From Thalassospira lohafexi (GTDB lineage: Bacteria > Pseudomonadota > Alphaproteobacteria > Rhodospirillales > Thalassospiraceae), in assembly GCF_002844275.1 (NCBI RefSeq), contig NZ_NXGX01000003.1:62001-126000 (forward strand): a stretch of 64,000 bases of DNA. The letters are read 5' to 3'. The translations under genes were made by a program, and so were the position numbers. Shown one piece after another: positions 17,982 through 27,294 of the stretch. Every line of letters begins with the position of its first letter. Positions within the stretch are counted from its first letter, which is position 1. A model generated the notes under the pieces. It worked only from the letters and a program-made list of their open reading frames with translations. It made no database searches and was not told where the DNA came from.

Positions 17982-19241
17982 ATGAGTCTAAAACCGCAGC
18001 TAGATCTTTTTGCGAAGCACGCGGAGGCAAAGCCTGCCGCGTCACAGAAGGAATCCGCCGCGCTCAAGGCTTCCAAGGATGCCGGACCGGAAATTCGCGA
18101 CCTGTTCGATACCAATTTCAATGCCGCTGACATCGCCGAATGGGAACTGCTGTTTCGCGATGCACCGCAGTATAATTACCATTTCAAACGATCCCAGATC
18201 GCCTCGGCCTTTGACCGTCCGCTGCACAAAAAGCTGATTGCATCGCACGCCTTTGAACGGTTGCGCGAAATCTCGTTTTTGGGGGCGATTGATTATCTGT
18301 TCCACCCCAATGGACGTCCGGCCAATATCCGCCATTCGCGCTATGATCACACCATTGGTGTGGCCCTGCTGTCGCAGCAATATTGCCGCTTGATGGATTT
18401 GTCGGAGGCTGACCGCGACCTTCTCGGTGCGGCCGCCCTTTTGCATGATATTGGCCATGGTCCGTTTTCCCATACGCTGGAACCGGAATTTGCCCGGCGG
18501 TTCAACCGTAATCACCACCAACTGACCAATCAGATCATCACCGGCGAGGTCCAGCTTGATCTGTCGGTCAATCATCTGCTGGTCAAACATGGCGTTGATC
18601 CCGACGAGGTGATCGCGCTTCTGTCGAAAAAATCGACCCACCCGCATGCCAGCCTTTTGTCCGGGCCGGTCAATATCGACACGCTGGAGGGCATCAGTCG
18701 GACCAAGACATATGTCCATCCGAACTATGTCCATTGTCATCCGCGCTTACTGCTTGAAGCCGCCGTCAAACTTGATGACGAATCGCTCAAACGGCTTGAT
18801 AAGTTCTGGCAGCTTAAAGAAGATATCTATCGCAATTTCATTTTTGGCCCGATGTGCTTTGCCACCGACCATTTATGCCGTGAGTTTGTCGTCAATAATG
18901 CCCCGGACTTTGCCGCCGATGACTTCCTGTTGACCGAAAAGGCGTTCTTGCAACGCCACCCGACCTTTAAAAAATTCCTGTTCAGTTTGAAAAACCGGAT
19001 TGAGCTCGACGGGGTTGTTGATGCGGTTGATCAGAACAAATTCAGTGCCGCCGCCGCCATTCTTGAAGACAACAAAACCAAGGTGCCCAAGCGCGAATTT
19101 CACATCAACGCCGATGTCGATGTGAAATGCTTCGCCGACCTGTCAAAACGCTATTACGAAGAAAAAAATTCGTTCCTGCGCCGCGTCGGCAGCCTGACAG
19201 ACCCGGCTCAACAGGCCGCCGCAGCCAGCCTGTTTGACTAG
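17982..19241 (+). CDS. HD-domain phosphohydrolase (SAMHD1/dGTPase-like)
   Basis: A metal-dependent phosphohydrolase. The HD site is formed by NIRHSRYDHTIGVALLS (His), AAALLHDIGHGPFSHTLEP (HD pair; the GHGPFSH extension is typical of SAMHD1/YdhJ-like proteins) and a later Asp in GPVNIDTLEGISRT. The likely substrate is a nucleotide (dNTP), by family only. The frame is open from 17790, but I choose the ATG at 17982 (MSLKPQLDLF) because the first 64 codons of the longer frame do not look protein-like and the divergent gene needs promoter space. That choice has no strong ribosome-binding site, so it is tentative. Confidence 0.8.
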   Translation: MSLKPQLDLFAKHAEAKPAASQKESAALKASKDAGPEIRDLFDTNFNAADIAEWELLFRDAPQYNYHFKRSQIASAFDRPLHKKLIASHAFERLREISFLGAIDYLFHPNGRPANIRHSRYDHTIGVALLSQQYCRLMDLSEADRDLLGAAALLHDIGHGPFSHTLEPEFARRFNRNHHQLTNQIITGEVQLDLSVNHLLVKHGVDPDEVIALLSKKSTHPHASLLSGPVNIDTLEGISRTKTYVHPNYVHCHPRLLLEAAVKLDDESLKRLDKFWQLKEDIYRNFIFGPMCFATDHLCREFVVNNAPDFAADDFLLTEKAFLQRHPTFKKFLFSLKNRIELDGVVDAVDQNKFSAAAAILEDNKTKVPKREFHINADVDVKCFADLSKRYYEEKNSFLRRVGSLTDPAQQAAAASLFD

Positions 19242-19279
19242 AGCTTTTTGACGAGAGCCTTCCCGGCCAATGACGCCCC

Positions 19280-20164
19280 CTAATCGCGCTGCAAAGATGC
19301 AATAAATGTCTGGTGGGCTGTTTCCAAATGCCGTTCAAGTGCAGCCGTCGCAGCCCCTTGATCCTGCCGAAGGATCGCATCAATAATCTCAAGATGCTCT
19401 TGCACTGCAAATCCATTGCGCCCGACCTGGTTCTTCTTCGACCAGCGATAGTGAAAATGGAAAATCACCGATATTGAATCCTGAAAGCCATCCATAAACC
19501 GGTTCCCGGCGGCAGCATTCAAGGTCCGGTGAAAACGGGTATCAAGCTCTGAAAACTCGGTAAACCGCGTATCGATTTCGCTGCGCAATTGAATGTGTTC
19601 CTGACGCAGGCGCAACAGCTTTCCCCAGAACGGCTCATCTTCGGGAATGTCAAAAATTGCACGGATGGCACGACATTCAAACATCCTGCGGACTTCATGA
19701 AGTTCCAGCGCATATTGCTCGGTGAAGCCTTCAAGGATCCAGCTGCGTTGTGGTTCCTTGCGGATAAAACCTACCCGGCTCAGCCCGATCAGAAATTCAC
19801 GGATGGCAGTATTTGAAACGCCGAACCGCCGGGCCAAAGCCGCCTCGCTCAGGCGGCTGCCCGGGGCTGGTTGCGCGTCTTTCAGCCACATCATGAAATC
19901 GGTCTCAAGCCGTTCTTCAAGGCTTCTGATTTCTGAAATCGGAAAGTAATCGGACTTCTGAGGTTGGCGTAATAATACAATCGGAAAACTGTTTGATGAA
20001 ATGAGGTTAATCTCGATTGCGCGCTCCAAAACGCGGCGCGCCAAAGTCCGGCTCACAACCAGTAACCGCGCCAAACCCGATATCGTATCAGGAGAATTCC
20101 CGATCGATACACTGTCGAGCCATGTGTTGAAGCTGGTCTTAAATTTTCGGTCTGAACGGGCCAC
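19280..20164 (-). CDS. GntR/FCD-type regulator with two HTH regions
   Basis: The 294-residue protein is longer than usual FCD regulators. The C-terminal about 200 residues form a standard unit: winged HTH (GSRLSEAALARRFGVSNTAIREFLIGLSRVGFIRK) and FCD domain (LHEVRRMFECRAIRA; DTRFHRTLNAAAGNRF; HLEIIDAILRQDQGAA). In front sits a second HTH-like segment (SPDTISGLARLLVVSRTLARRVLERAIEINLI, about residues 24-55). The start is GTG at 20164 without a clear Shine-Dalgarno; the inverted repeat at 20171-20210 lies immediately upstream, suggesting autoregulation. It is divergent from, and probably controls, the TRAP/UxaA operon. Confidence 0.88.
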   Translation of the reverse strand: MARSDRKFKTSFNTWLDSVSIGNSPDTISGLARLLVVSRTLARRVLERAIEINLISSNSFPIVLLRQPQKSDYFPISEIRSLEERLETDFMMWLKDAQPAPGSRLSEAALARRFGVSNTAIREFLIGLSRVGFIRKEPQRSWILEGFTEQYALELHEVRRMFECRAIRAIFDIPEDEPFWGKLLRLRQEHIQLRSEIDTRFTEFSELDTRFHRTLNAAAGNRFMDGFQDSISVIFHFHYRWSKKNQVGRNGFAVQEHLEIIDAILRQDQGAATAALERHLETAHQTFIASLQRD

Positions 20165-20170
20165 GGCGAT

Positions 20171-20228
20171 AACTGTCTTTTAAAGTGTTTTTTAAGCATT
20201 AAAGACAGTTGAGATGAATGGCAACTGT
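20171..20228. promoter_or_regulatory. AACTGT half-site cluster, candidate operator of the divergent GntR/TRAP promoters
   Basis: Perfect 10-base arms AACTGTCTTT (20171-20180) and AAAGACAGTT (20201-20210) are 20 bases apart, and a third AACTGT occurs at 20223-20228, so ACAGTT/AACTGT also makes a second inverted pair. A possible promoter for the TRAP operon, TTGAGA (20209-20214) and TAAGAT (20233-20238) with 18 bases between, overlaps the right-hand half-sites. Confidence 0.6.
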
Positions 20229-20286
20229 TCCCTAAGATGAAACCGAAAATAGAACAAAAAAAGAGTTCAAAATCATGGAGGTTACA

Positions 20287-21279
20287 ATGTTCACCCGGAA
20301 ACTCATCCGTGGCACCGTCATGGGCCTGACGGCCCTTGTTGCCCTTGCCGGAATGCCCAAAATTTCCAGCGCCGAGGAAGTTCTGAAATTCGGCCACGTC
20401 TATGAGGTCGACACACCGTATCACCGTGCGGCTTTAAAAGCATCCGAGCTGTTCGCCGAACGTACCGATGGCCGCTATAAGATCGAAGTCTTCCCGGCAT
20501 CCCAGCTCGGCAAGGAAGCCGCCATCAACGAGGCGCTGACCCTCGGTTCAATCGACATCATCTATACCGGCGTTGCCTATCTCGGGCAGACATACCCACC
20601 GATTTCGATCTCCGATTATCCGTTTACGCTGCGCGGTTACGAACACTGGCTGAACTACACCAAGTCGGACCTGTTTGCCGAACTGTCGAAAGAATATACC
20701 AGTGTCACCGGCAACGAGATCGCCGGACTGGTTTATTACGGCGCACGTCATGTGACTTCGAACAAACCGATCCTGACACCGGCCGATATGAAGGGTCTTA
20801 AAATCCGCACCCCGAATGCCCCGGCCTATCAGATGTTCCCCAAGGAAACCGGTGCTAACCCGACGCCAATGGCCTTTTCCGAGGTCTATCTTGCTTTGCA
20901 ACAGGGTGTCGTCGACGCACAGGAAAATCCGCTTCCGACCATTAAGTTCAAGAAATTCTATGAAGTGCAGTCGAACATCAATCTGACCGGCCACATCATC
21001 AACTCGTTGATCATGCTGGTGTCGCCTTCCACCATGGACAAACTCGGCGATGAAGACGGCAAAATTCTGCTTGAAACCCTTCAGGAAGCCGGGATCGGCG
21101 CATCCAATGAAATCGTGAAAAACGAAAATGAGTTGGCCGACTGGTTCCGTGAACAGGGTGTCACGGTCAATGAAGTCGACCGCGGCCCGTTCATTGATGT
21201 CATCGCCCCGCGCCTGAAAAGCGACGACATGCCTTGGGATCCAGAAATCTTTGAGCGCCTGGAAGCCATCAAAGGGTAA
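20287..21279 (+). CDS. TRAP transporter substrate-binding protein, DctP type (second system)
   Basis: The 330-residue periplasmic receptor has a signal peptide of about 28 residues (MFTRKLIRGTVMGLTALVAL, then ISSAEE). The core motifs are MKGLKIRTPNAPAYQMFPKETG with the binding Arg, PMAFSEVYLALQQGVVDAQENP and INLTGHIINSLIM. GGAGG lies 7 bases before the ATG at 20287; the frame extends to 20275 but the Shine-Dalgarno decides the start. First gene of a four-gene operon ending in a sugar-acid dehydratase, so the ligand is probably an aldarate or aldonate such as galactarate, glucarate or altronate. Confidence 0.93.
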   Translation: MFTRKLIRGTVMGLTALVALAGMPKISSAEEVLKFGHVYEVDTPYHRAALKASELFAERTDGRYKIEVFPASQLGKEAAINEALTLGSIDIIYTGVAYLGQTYPPISISDYPFTLRGYEHWLNYTKSDLFAELSKEYTSVTGNEIAGLVYYGARHVTSNKPILTPADMKGLKIRTPNAPAYQMFPKETGANPTPMAFSEVYLALQQGVVDAQENPLPTIKFKKFYEVQSNINLTGHIINSLIMLVSPSTMDKLGDEDGKILLETLQEAGIGASNEIVKNENELADWFREQGVTVNEVDRGPFIDVIAPRLKSDDMPWDPEIFERLEAIKG

Positions 21280-21307
21280 CCCTAGCGTAACCTTTTTCAG
21301 CTTCCAG

Positions 21308-21331
21308 CCGGGGGAATTTTGTTTCCCCCGG
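21308..21331 (+). terminator. Intercistronic stem-loop between dctP and dctQ
   Basis: A perfect 9-bp GC-rich stem (CCGGGGGAA / TTCCCCCGG) with a 6-base loop and no T-run lies in the 85-base gap after the binding-protein gene. It probably stabilises the upstream message or attenuates reading into the permease genes, so that receptor exceeds permease. Confidence 0.6.
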
Positions 21332-21364
21332 TTGCGCCATGTTCGATTTCCGACGGAGACACAC

Positions 21365-21877
21365 ATGTCCGACATTAACGGGGATCTTTTCACCGAACAG
21401 GAAAAGCAAGAGGCCGACACACATGCCAGCCTCAAACTCACATGGGCCGATATTCCCGCGCTCCTGATTTTCTGTGCTCTGTTCGTGACCGTATTCCTGC
21501 AATTCTTTACCCGCTACGTGCTCAATGACTCCCTTGCATGGACCGAAGAAATCGCGCGCTATCTGCTTATTCTGGTGGCCTTTGTCGGGGCGGTGAAATG
21601 TCAGCTCGTCGACAGCCACATCCGGCTTGAAATCATCGACAAACTGGCCGGTCGGGCCCTGCCACGGCTTAAAATCATCGCCCTTACCCTTTCGGCCGGG
21701 TTCTTTGGGTTTGCCATCTATTCGCTCAACGAACTGATGACCAAAACCTCCTATCAGAAAATGGTCTCTCTCCCATTTCCCAAATATTACTTCTACGGGC
21801 TGATCATGGTCGCCCTTGGTGTGCTTGTCGCCGTCCACGTGCGGCAGATTTATGTGCTGCTGCGGAGTAAACCCTGA
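21365..21877 (+). CDS. TRAP transporter small permease, DctQ type (second system)
   Basis: The 170-residue, four-helix membrane protein has the DctQ core (FFTRYVLNDSLAWTEEIARYLLILVAFVGAVKC; SHIRLEIIDKLAGRALPRL). CGGAGA precedes the ATG at 21365; the longer frame from 21251 runs back over the dctP end and the stem-loop and is discarded. Translation is coupled to dctM by an ATGA overlap. Confidence 0.9.
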   Translation: MSDINGDLFTEQEKQEADTHASLKLTWADIPALLIFCALFVTVFLQFFTRYVLNDSLAWTEEIARYLLILVAFVGAVKCQLVDSHIRLEIIDKLAGRALPRLKIIALTLSAGFFGFAIYSLNELMTKTSYQKMVSLPFPKYYFYGLIMVALGVLVAVHVRQIYVLLRSKP

Positions 21878-23157
21878 TGAGCTTCCTTATCCTTCTGATA
21901 TCGCTGGCTGTTTTTATTGCCGTGCGTGTCCCGATTGCCGTTGCACTTGGCCTTTCATCGCTCATTTACATCCTGATCGAAGGCATGCCGTCGGTTGTGC
22001 TGCTTCATAACATGATCAATGGCATGAACAGTTTCCCGCTGCTGGCCATTCCGTTCTTTATTCTGGCCGGTGGGTTGATGAATTCTGCAGGCATCACAAG
22101 CCGTATTTTCGCCTTTGCCCGCGCGCTTGTCGGTTGGTCCCATGGCGGACTGGGACATGTTAATATCGGGGCCAGCATTGTGTTTGCCGGCATGTCGGGG
22201 GCGGCGGTCGCCGATGCGGGCGGGCTTGGCGCCATTGAAATCAAAGCCATGCGCGATGCAGGATATGATGACGACTTTTCGGTTGGCATCACGGCTGCCT
22301 CCTCGACCATCGGTCCAATCATTCCCCCATCCCTGCCACTTGTTATTTTCGGGGTGATGGCATCGGTATCCATCGGTGAACTGTTTGTGGCCGGGATCAT
22401 TCCCGGATTGCTGATGGCCGCATCCTTGATGGTGATGGTCTGGTGGATAGCGCGCAAACGCAACTACCCACGCGATGTCGCCTTTAGCCCAAAGCTCGTT
22501 GGATCGACGTTCCAGACCGCTTTCCTGCCGCTATTGACCCCGGTGATCATTGTTGGCGGTATTGCATCGGGGATCTTTACCCCGACCGAGGCTGCTGTAT
22601 GTGCGGCAAGCTATGCCATCATTCTCGGCATGCTGGTCTATCGCACGCTCAGCTGGCAAAAACTGGTGCGCGTATCTGTCGAAACCATCGAAACCACGGC
22701 ATCAATCATGTTGATCGTCGGCACGGCCAGTGTCTTTGCATGGATTCTTGCCGCCAATCAGGCCGCCGTCGTGTTTTCCGAAACACTTCTTGGCCTGACC
22801 CAGGACAAAACCCTGATCCTTTTGATCATCACGCTGATTGTTCTGGTGGTCGGTCTGTTTATGGAAACGATTGCCGCGATTTCAATTCTGGTCCCGGTGC
22901 TGCTGCCAATTTCCATGCAGCTTGGCATCGATCCGGTCCACCTTGGGATCATCGTGATCCTGAATTTGATGATCGGGCTTTTAACCCCGCCCATCGGTAT
23001 GGTGCTTTATGTGCTTTCCAAGGTATCAGCCGTACCGTTTGAGCAATGTGCGAAGGCAACCATGCCGTTCCTCGTGCCGCTGATCGCGGTGCTGCTGCTT
23101 CTGACCTTTGTGCCGTCCATAACGCTGTTCCTGCCCGATCTTCTGTATCGGCAATAA
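21877..23157 (+). CDS. TRAP transporter large permease, DctM type (second system)
   Basis: The 426-residue protein has about twelve membrane segments and DctM motifs (FPLLAIPFFILAGGLMNSAGIT; GMSGAAVADAGGLGAIE; GPIIPPSLPLVIFG; GIFTPTEAAVCAA; GLLTPPIGMVLYVLS). It works with the DctP/DctQ pair upstream; the three genes are contiguous and co-directional with a UxaA-family gene 29 bases downstream. Confidence 0.93.
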   Translation: MSFLILLISLAVFIAVRVPIAVALGLSSLIYILIEGMPSVVLLHNMINGMNSFPLLAIPFFILAGGLMNSAGITSRIFAFARALVGWSHGGLGHVNIGASIVFAGMSGAAVADAGGLGAIEIKAMRDAGYDDDFSVGITAASSTIGPIIPPSLPLVIFGVMASVSIGELFVAGIIPGLLMAASLMVMVWWIARKRNYPRDVAFSPKLVGSTFQTAFLPLLTPVIIVGGIASGIFTPTEAAVCAASYAIILGMLVYRTLSWQKLVRVSVETIETTASIMLIVGTASVFAWILAANQAAVVFSETLLGLTQDKTLILLIITLIVLVVGLFMETIAAISILVPVLLPISMQLGIDPVHLGIIVILNLMIGLLTPPIGMVLYVLSKVSAVPFEQCAKATMPFLVPLIAVLLLLTFVPSITLFLPDLLYRQ

Positions 23158-23186
23158 TCCACCCATCCAGACAGAGGCCCAAGCAC

Positions 23187-24713
23187 ATGACCACTTCATC
23201 CCCAGACAGCATTCTGTTGCATCCCGGCGACAATGTTGAAATTGCGCTCGGCAATCTGGCCAAGGGCACCCGGATTTCCCAAAGTGGGGTTCTCTTGAGT
23301 GCACCGGTCACACGCGGGCATAAAATCGCCACCCGCCCGATTGCGGCTGGCGACCCGGTGCTGCGCTATGGTCAGATTATCGGGGCGGCCACCACCGATA
23401 TTGCGCCGGGCGATCATGTTCATACCCACAATATCGGCATGAGCGAACATCGTCAGGACTATGACTTTGCCAAGGATATCGCAGCACTGCCGGCGGCCAC
23501 CGAGCAGAAATTCTTTATGGGGTATCCGCGCAGTGACGGACGGTTTGGCACCCGTAATTATATCGGTGTGCTGACCTCGGTGAATTGTTCGGGCAGCGTC
23601 GCGCGCTTCATGGCCGAACAGGCGGAAAAAACCAGTTGGTTTGCCGAACTTGAAAATGTCGATGGCATTGTGCCCATCGTCCATGGCAGCGGCTGTGGCA
23701 TGGGCCGCCATGACGAAGGCTATGACACCCTGTTTCGTACCCTGTCGGGCTATGCCAAGCATCCGAACTTTGGCGGCATTTTGCTTGTCGGGTTGGGGTG
23801 CGAGGCCATGCAGGTCGAAGATTTGGTCGGGGCGGAAAAACTGCGTCATGATGGCAACTTCCATTACATGACCATTCAAAACAGTGGCGGCACCCGCCAA
23901 ACCGTCGAACGCGGTGTGGATATCCTGCGCGACATCGCCCTTCGGGCCAATAAGGTCAAACGCGTGCGTGTCCCGGCATCCGAACTGATCGTTGGATTGC
24001 AATGTGGCGGGTCGGATGGATATTCCGGCATCACCGCCAACCCTGCCCTTGGATATGCTTCCGACCTTCTGGTCCGGCAGGGCGGCACCACCATTTTATC
24101 GGAAACACCGGAAATTTATGGCGCAGAACATCTTCTGACCCGACGCGCCATAAGCGTGGAAGTCGGCCAGAAACTGGTAGACCGGATCAACTGGTGGGAA
24201 AACTATACGTCTGTGCGCGGCGGTGAAATGAACAACAACCCATCACCCGGCAACAAACGCGGCGGCCTGACAACCATTCTGGAAAAGTCACTCGGGGCCG
24301 TTGCCAAGGGTGGCACCGCACCGCTGACAGACGTTTATCAGTTCGGCCAGATCATCGACAAGAAGGGCTTTGTCTTTATGGACAGTCCCGGATATGACCC
24401 CTGCTCGGTGACCGGTCAAATCGCCAGTGGCGCAACCCTGATTGCTTTTACCACCGGTCGTGGATCGGTGTCGGGATATATCCCAAGCCCGTGTATCAAG
24501 CTTTCGACCAACACGGCGATGTATGAAAACATGCACGAAGACATGGACATCAATTGCGGTGACATTGCCGACGGGAATGTCACCATCGAAGACAAAGGCC
24601 ACGAAATATTCGAAATGTTCCTGCGCGTCGCATCAGGAACCGAAAGCAAAAGCGAAGCCCTTGGCTTTGGCAATGCCGAATTCGTCCCGTGGCAAATCGG
24701 CGCTGTGATGTAG
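23187..24713 (+). CDS. UxaA/GarD-family sugar-acid dehydratase (altronate or galactarate type)
   Basis: An iron-dependent dehydratase family that turns altronate or galactarate into keto-deoxy acids. The product is 508 residues: an N-terminal SAF-like domain (about 1-90, with GDPVLRYGQIIGAATTDIAPGDHVHTHN) and the large catalytic domain (GYPRSDGRFGTRNYIGVLTSVNCS; HGSGCGMGRHDEG; LVGLGCEA; QCGGSDGYSGITANPALG; DSPGYDPCSVTGQIASGATLIAFTTGRGS). The ATG at 23187 is chosen because the longer frame from 23046 overlaps dctM. Length and motifs do not settle altronate versus galactarate. The TRAP genes in the same operon probably import its substrate. Confidence 0.88.
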   Translation: MTTSSPDSILLHPGDNVEIALGNLAKGTRISQSGVLLSAPVTRGHKIATRPIAAGDPVLRYGQIIGAATTDIAPGDHVHTHNIGMSEHRQDYDFAKDIAALPAATEQKFFMGYPRSDGRFGTRNYIGVLTSVNCSGSVARFMAEQAEKTSWFAELENVDGIVPIVHGSGCGMGRHDEGYDTLFRTLSGYAKHPNFGGILLVGLGCEAMQVEDLVGAEKLRHDGNFHYMTIQNSGGTRQTVERGVDILRDIALRANKVKRVRVPASELIVGLQCGGSDGYSGITANPALGYASDLLVRQGGTTILSETPEIYGAEHLLTRRAISVEVGQKLVDRINWWENYTSVRGGEMNNNPSPGNKRGGLTTILEKSLGAVAKGGTAPLTDVYQFGQIIDKKGFVFMDSPGYDPCSVTGQIASGATLIAFTTGRGSVSGYIPSPCIKLSTNTAMYENMHEDMDINCGDIADGNVTIEDKGHEIFEMFLRVASGTESKSEALGFGNAEFVPWQIGAVM

Positions 24714-24804
24714 GACGATATTGCTTGCCTGTTTGACTGATAACGATGCCCCGGCGTAGCATCGCGGGCATAAACCCACATCGGTTAAAAAGGACACAGC
24801 GGAC

Positions 24805-25470
24805 ATGGCTCGGAACCACAATCGGACTTTCGTGATCATCGGGCTTGGCACCGTGGGCAGTACGGTTGCCTCTGATCTGGTGCGATATGGCAATCACGTC
24901 ATGGGCATTGATATCAACGAAAAATCGGTGGCCGCCCTGTCTGATACCCTGTCAGAAGCTGTCATTGCCGATGGCCGGGATGAAGAAGCCCTTCGCGAGG
25001 CCGGGGTCGATAAATTTGATGTGGCCCTGATTGCGATTGGCGAAGATCTGGAAGCCAACATTCTCTGCACGATGAATGTCAAAATGCTTGGCGTCAAAAC
25101 CGTCTGGGTTAAGGCGATCAACAAGACCCATCACCGTATCCTGACAAAACTCGAACCGGATCGGGTTATCCTGCCCGAACAGGAAATCGGCCAGCACATC
25201 GCCCAGAAACTTCATAACCCCGCAGTCCGCGATTACCTGAGCCTTGGCAACGGCACGCATGTCATCAATTTTCAAACGCCCGACTCACTGAATGGGCAAA
25301 CTGTCGATTCCCTTGATCTGGAAAAGACCTATGATCTGCGCTGTCTTGGCCTGTCACGCGGATCGGACTTTATCAGTTGCGAATCCGGTGCCGTCACCAT
25401 CGCAGAAGGCGACAGGCTCCTGATACTCGGACGCCGTGAAAACTTGCGCAAATTCAGCGACGGCGTCTAA
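24805..25470 (+). CDS. ktrA: Potassium uptake regulatory subunit KtrA (TrkA-N/RCK)
   Basis: Cytosolic gating ring of a Ktr-type K+ channel. The 221-residue length with a single TrkA-N plus TrkA-C unit fits KtrA rather than double-length TrkA. The Rossmann motif is VIIGLGTVGSTVASDL; IADGRDEEALREAGVDKFD and EQEIGQHIAQKL follow, and a TrkA-C domain occupies about 135-221. AAGGA is about 10 bases ahead of the ATG. The partner gene follows after 5 bases. Confidence 0.92.
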   Translation: MARNHNRTFVIIGLGTVGSTVASDLVRYGNHVMGIDINEKSVAALSDTLSEAVIADGRDEEALREAGVDKFDVALIAIGEDLEANILCTMNVKMLGVKTVWVKAINKTHHRILTKLEPDRVILPEQEIGQHIAQKLHNPAVRDYLSLGNGTHVINFQTPDSLNGQTVDSLDLEKTYDLRCLGLSRGSDFISCESGAVTIAEGDRLLILGRRENLRKFSDGV

Positions 25471-25475
25471 AAGCC

Positions 25476-26819
25476 ATGCAAATCTTTTTTCCGAACCGCC
25501 CCGGAACGCCAATCCGCATTCCACCGCCGCTTTTGCTGTCGGTTCTTTATCTTGCCCTCATCCTCATCGGGGCGGGTGTTCTGTCTTTACCGATTTCGGT
25601 CACCACACCAACGACCTTTTCTGACGCCCTGTTTACCGCCACATCTGCGGTCACGGTCACCGGGCTTTCGGTGGTTGATACCGGCACAAACTTCACCCTG
25701 TTTGGTCAGGCCGCTATTCTGATCATGATACAGCTTGGCGGGTTGGGGTTGATGACCTTTGCCGCCCTTGTCCTGTCGGTTCTCGGCCTGCCGATCGGGC
25801 TTAGCCATCACACCTATTTGCGCGAAGACCTTAGTCAGACGTCCCTTGATCGGCTGGTCGGGCTGGTCAAAACCATCCTGCGGGTTGTTTTGATCTGCGA
25901 ACTGATCGGGGCGGCTTTGTTACTTCTGGTTTTTGTGCCTGAGTTTGGCCTTATCAAAGGCCTGTGGTTTTCGGTTTTCCATTCTGTTTCGGCCTTTAAC
26001 AATGCCGGTTTTTCCCTGATGCCCGACAGCCTGACCCACTGGGCCACCAACCCGGTCGTCAATCTGGTTATTCCCGGTCTTTTGGTAATTGGCGGCATCG
26101 GGTTCAGTGTCATTTCCGATATGTCACAACACCGCACGTGGCAGCGCCTATCAATGCACAGCAAAATAATGCTGTCGGGCACCGCCATTCTGACAATCTG
26201 GTCGGTGACGGTCTTTGCCATTCTGGAATGGAACAATCCCGGCACGCTTGGCGCCTATCCCAATATTTTCGACAAACTGCAAATCAGCTGGTTTCAAGGG
26301 CTGACCACGCGCACCGCCGGGTTCAATACTGTCGATATCGGCTCCATCCACGACACTACGGCATTGATGTTTGTACTTTTGATGGTGATTGGTGCGGGTA
26401 GCACATCGACCGCAGGCGGGATCAAGGTCACCACCTTTATCGTTCTTATTCTGGCGACCATTGCCTTTTTCAAACGCCACAATCAACTGCATGCCTTCGG
26501 GCGCAGCATTGGACTTGAAGAAGTCATGAAGGTGCTGGCTCTAACCATGATTTCCATCTTCGTCATCATGCTGGGCATTTTCCTGATCACCATTTCACAT
26601 GATGGCGATTTTCTTGATCTGGTATTTGAAGTCACATCCGCATTCGGGACTGTCGGCCTATCGCGCGGCACGACCGGCGAGCTTGACACCGCCGGGCGCA
26701 TCATCATCGGGGTGATCATGTTTATCGGCCGTGTCGGCCCGCTAACCCTTGGCTTTTTCCTCGCCCGGCGTGTTCCGCCACGGATTTCCTATCCCGCAAG
26801 TCAGGTCTATCTCGGCTAA
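25476..26819 (+). CDS. ktrB: Ktr/Trk-type potassium transporter membrane subunit
   Basis: The 447-residue membrane protein has four pore-loop repeats, recognisable from their selectivity glycines (TATSAVTVTGLSVVDTG; HSVSAFNNAGFSLM; TTRTAGFNTVDIG; SAFGTVGLSRG). This is the K+ (often Na+-dependent) translocating subunit that pairs with KtrA just upstream. It is shorter than TrkH, in agreement with the KtrB assignment. Confidence 0.93.
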   Translation: MQIFFPNRPGTPIRIPPPLLLSVLYLALILIGAGVLSLPISVTTPTTFSDALFTATSAVTVTGLSVVDTGTNFTLFGQAAILIMIQLGGLGLMTFAALVLSVLGLPIGLSHHTYLREDLSQTSLDRLVGLVKTILRVVLICELIGAALLLLVFVPEFGLIKGLWFSVFHSVSAFNNAGFSLMPDSLTHWATNPVVNLVIPGLLVIGGIGFSVISDMSQHRTWQRLSMHSKIMLSGTAILTIWSVTVFAILEWNNPGTLGAYPNIFDKLQISWFQGLTTRTAGFNTVDIGSIHDTTALMFVLLMVIGAGSTSTAGGIKVTTFIVLILATIAFFKRHNQLHAFGRSIGLEEVMKVLALTMISIFVIMLGIFLITISHDGDFLDLVFEVTSAFGTVGLSRGTTGELDTAGRIIIGVIMFIGRVGPLTLGFFLARRVPPRISYPASQVYLG

Positions 26820-26822
26820 AGT

Positions 26823-27152
26823 TCAATCAACGACAAACAAAGTCGCACCAGTTTGCGTTGATGACCGGTGGGCTTCGGCGTTGTCGGCCACCTGATAACT
26901 CATCCCCGGTTTCAGGGTATAGGTCCGGCCATCTTCAAGTTCGGTGACCAACTCGCCTTCGAGACACAACAAAATATGCCCTTTGCTGCACCAGTGATCA
27001 GCAAGATAACCCGGCGAATATGTCACCATCCGGACCCGGATCGGGCCAAAGTTCTGGGTGCGCCATGTCGCCATACCCGTGTCACCGCGATGCTCGGTCG
27101 GCTCAATACGCGACCAGTCAGTGGTCCCAAAGGGCAGATTGGCAATATCCAT
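26823..27152 (-). CDS. DHCW-motif cupin-fold protein
   Basis: A small single-domain cupin of 109 residues. The metal-binding half reads YLADHWCSKGHILLCLEGELVTEL, containing the DHWC variant of the DHCW signature, followed by GRTYTLKPGMSYQVADNAEAHRS with the second-motif His. No substrate is known for these proteins. I start at the ATG at 27152 (MDIANLPFGTTDW), since the extra 13 codons up to 27191 look non-coding. It converges on ktrB with only 3 bases between the stops. Confidence 0.8.
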   Translation of the reverse strand: MDIANLPFGTTDWSRIEPTEHRGDTGMATWRTQNFGPIRVRMVTYSPGYLADHWCSKGHILLCLEGELVTELEDGRTYTLKPGMSYQVADNAEAHRSSTQTGATLFVVD

Positions 27153-27294
27153 GGGGGTATCTTTCAAAAGGAAGGTAAGGCAGAACGCCATGCCAAACTA
27201 TGCGCCCAACCCCCGCCCAGTCAATCACCTCAAACGCACATCCGCCATATCAGTTAAACGCGGTATTAATCTTTACCCTATAGGCAGATAGTGG

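Noticed and set aside
20548..21441. A 297-codon antisense frame across the second TRAP receptor gene
   Set aside because: It is a shadow of dctP, with no recognisable domain and no ribosome-binding site.
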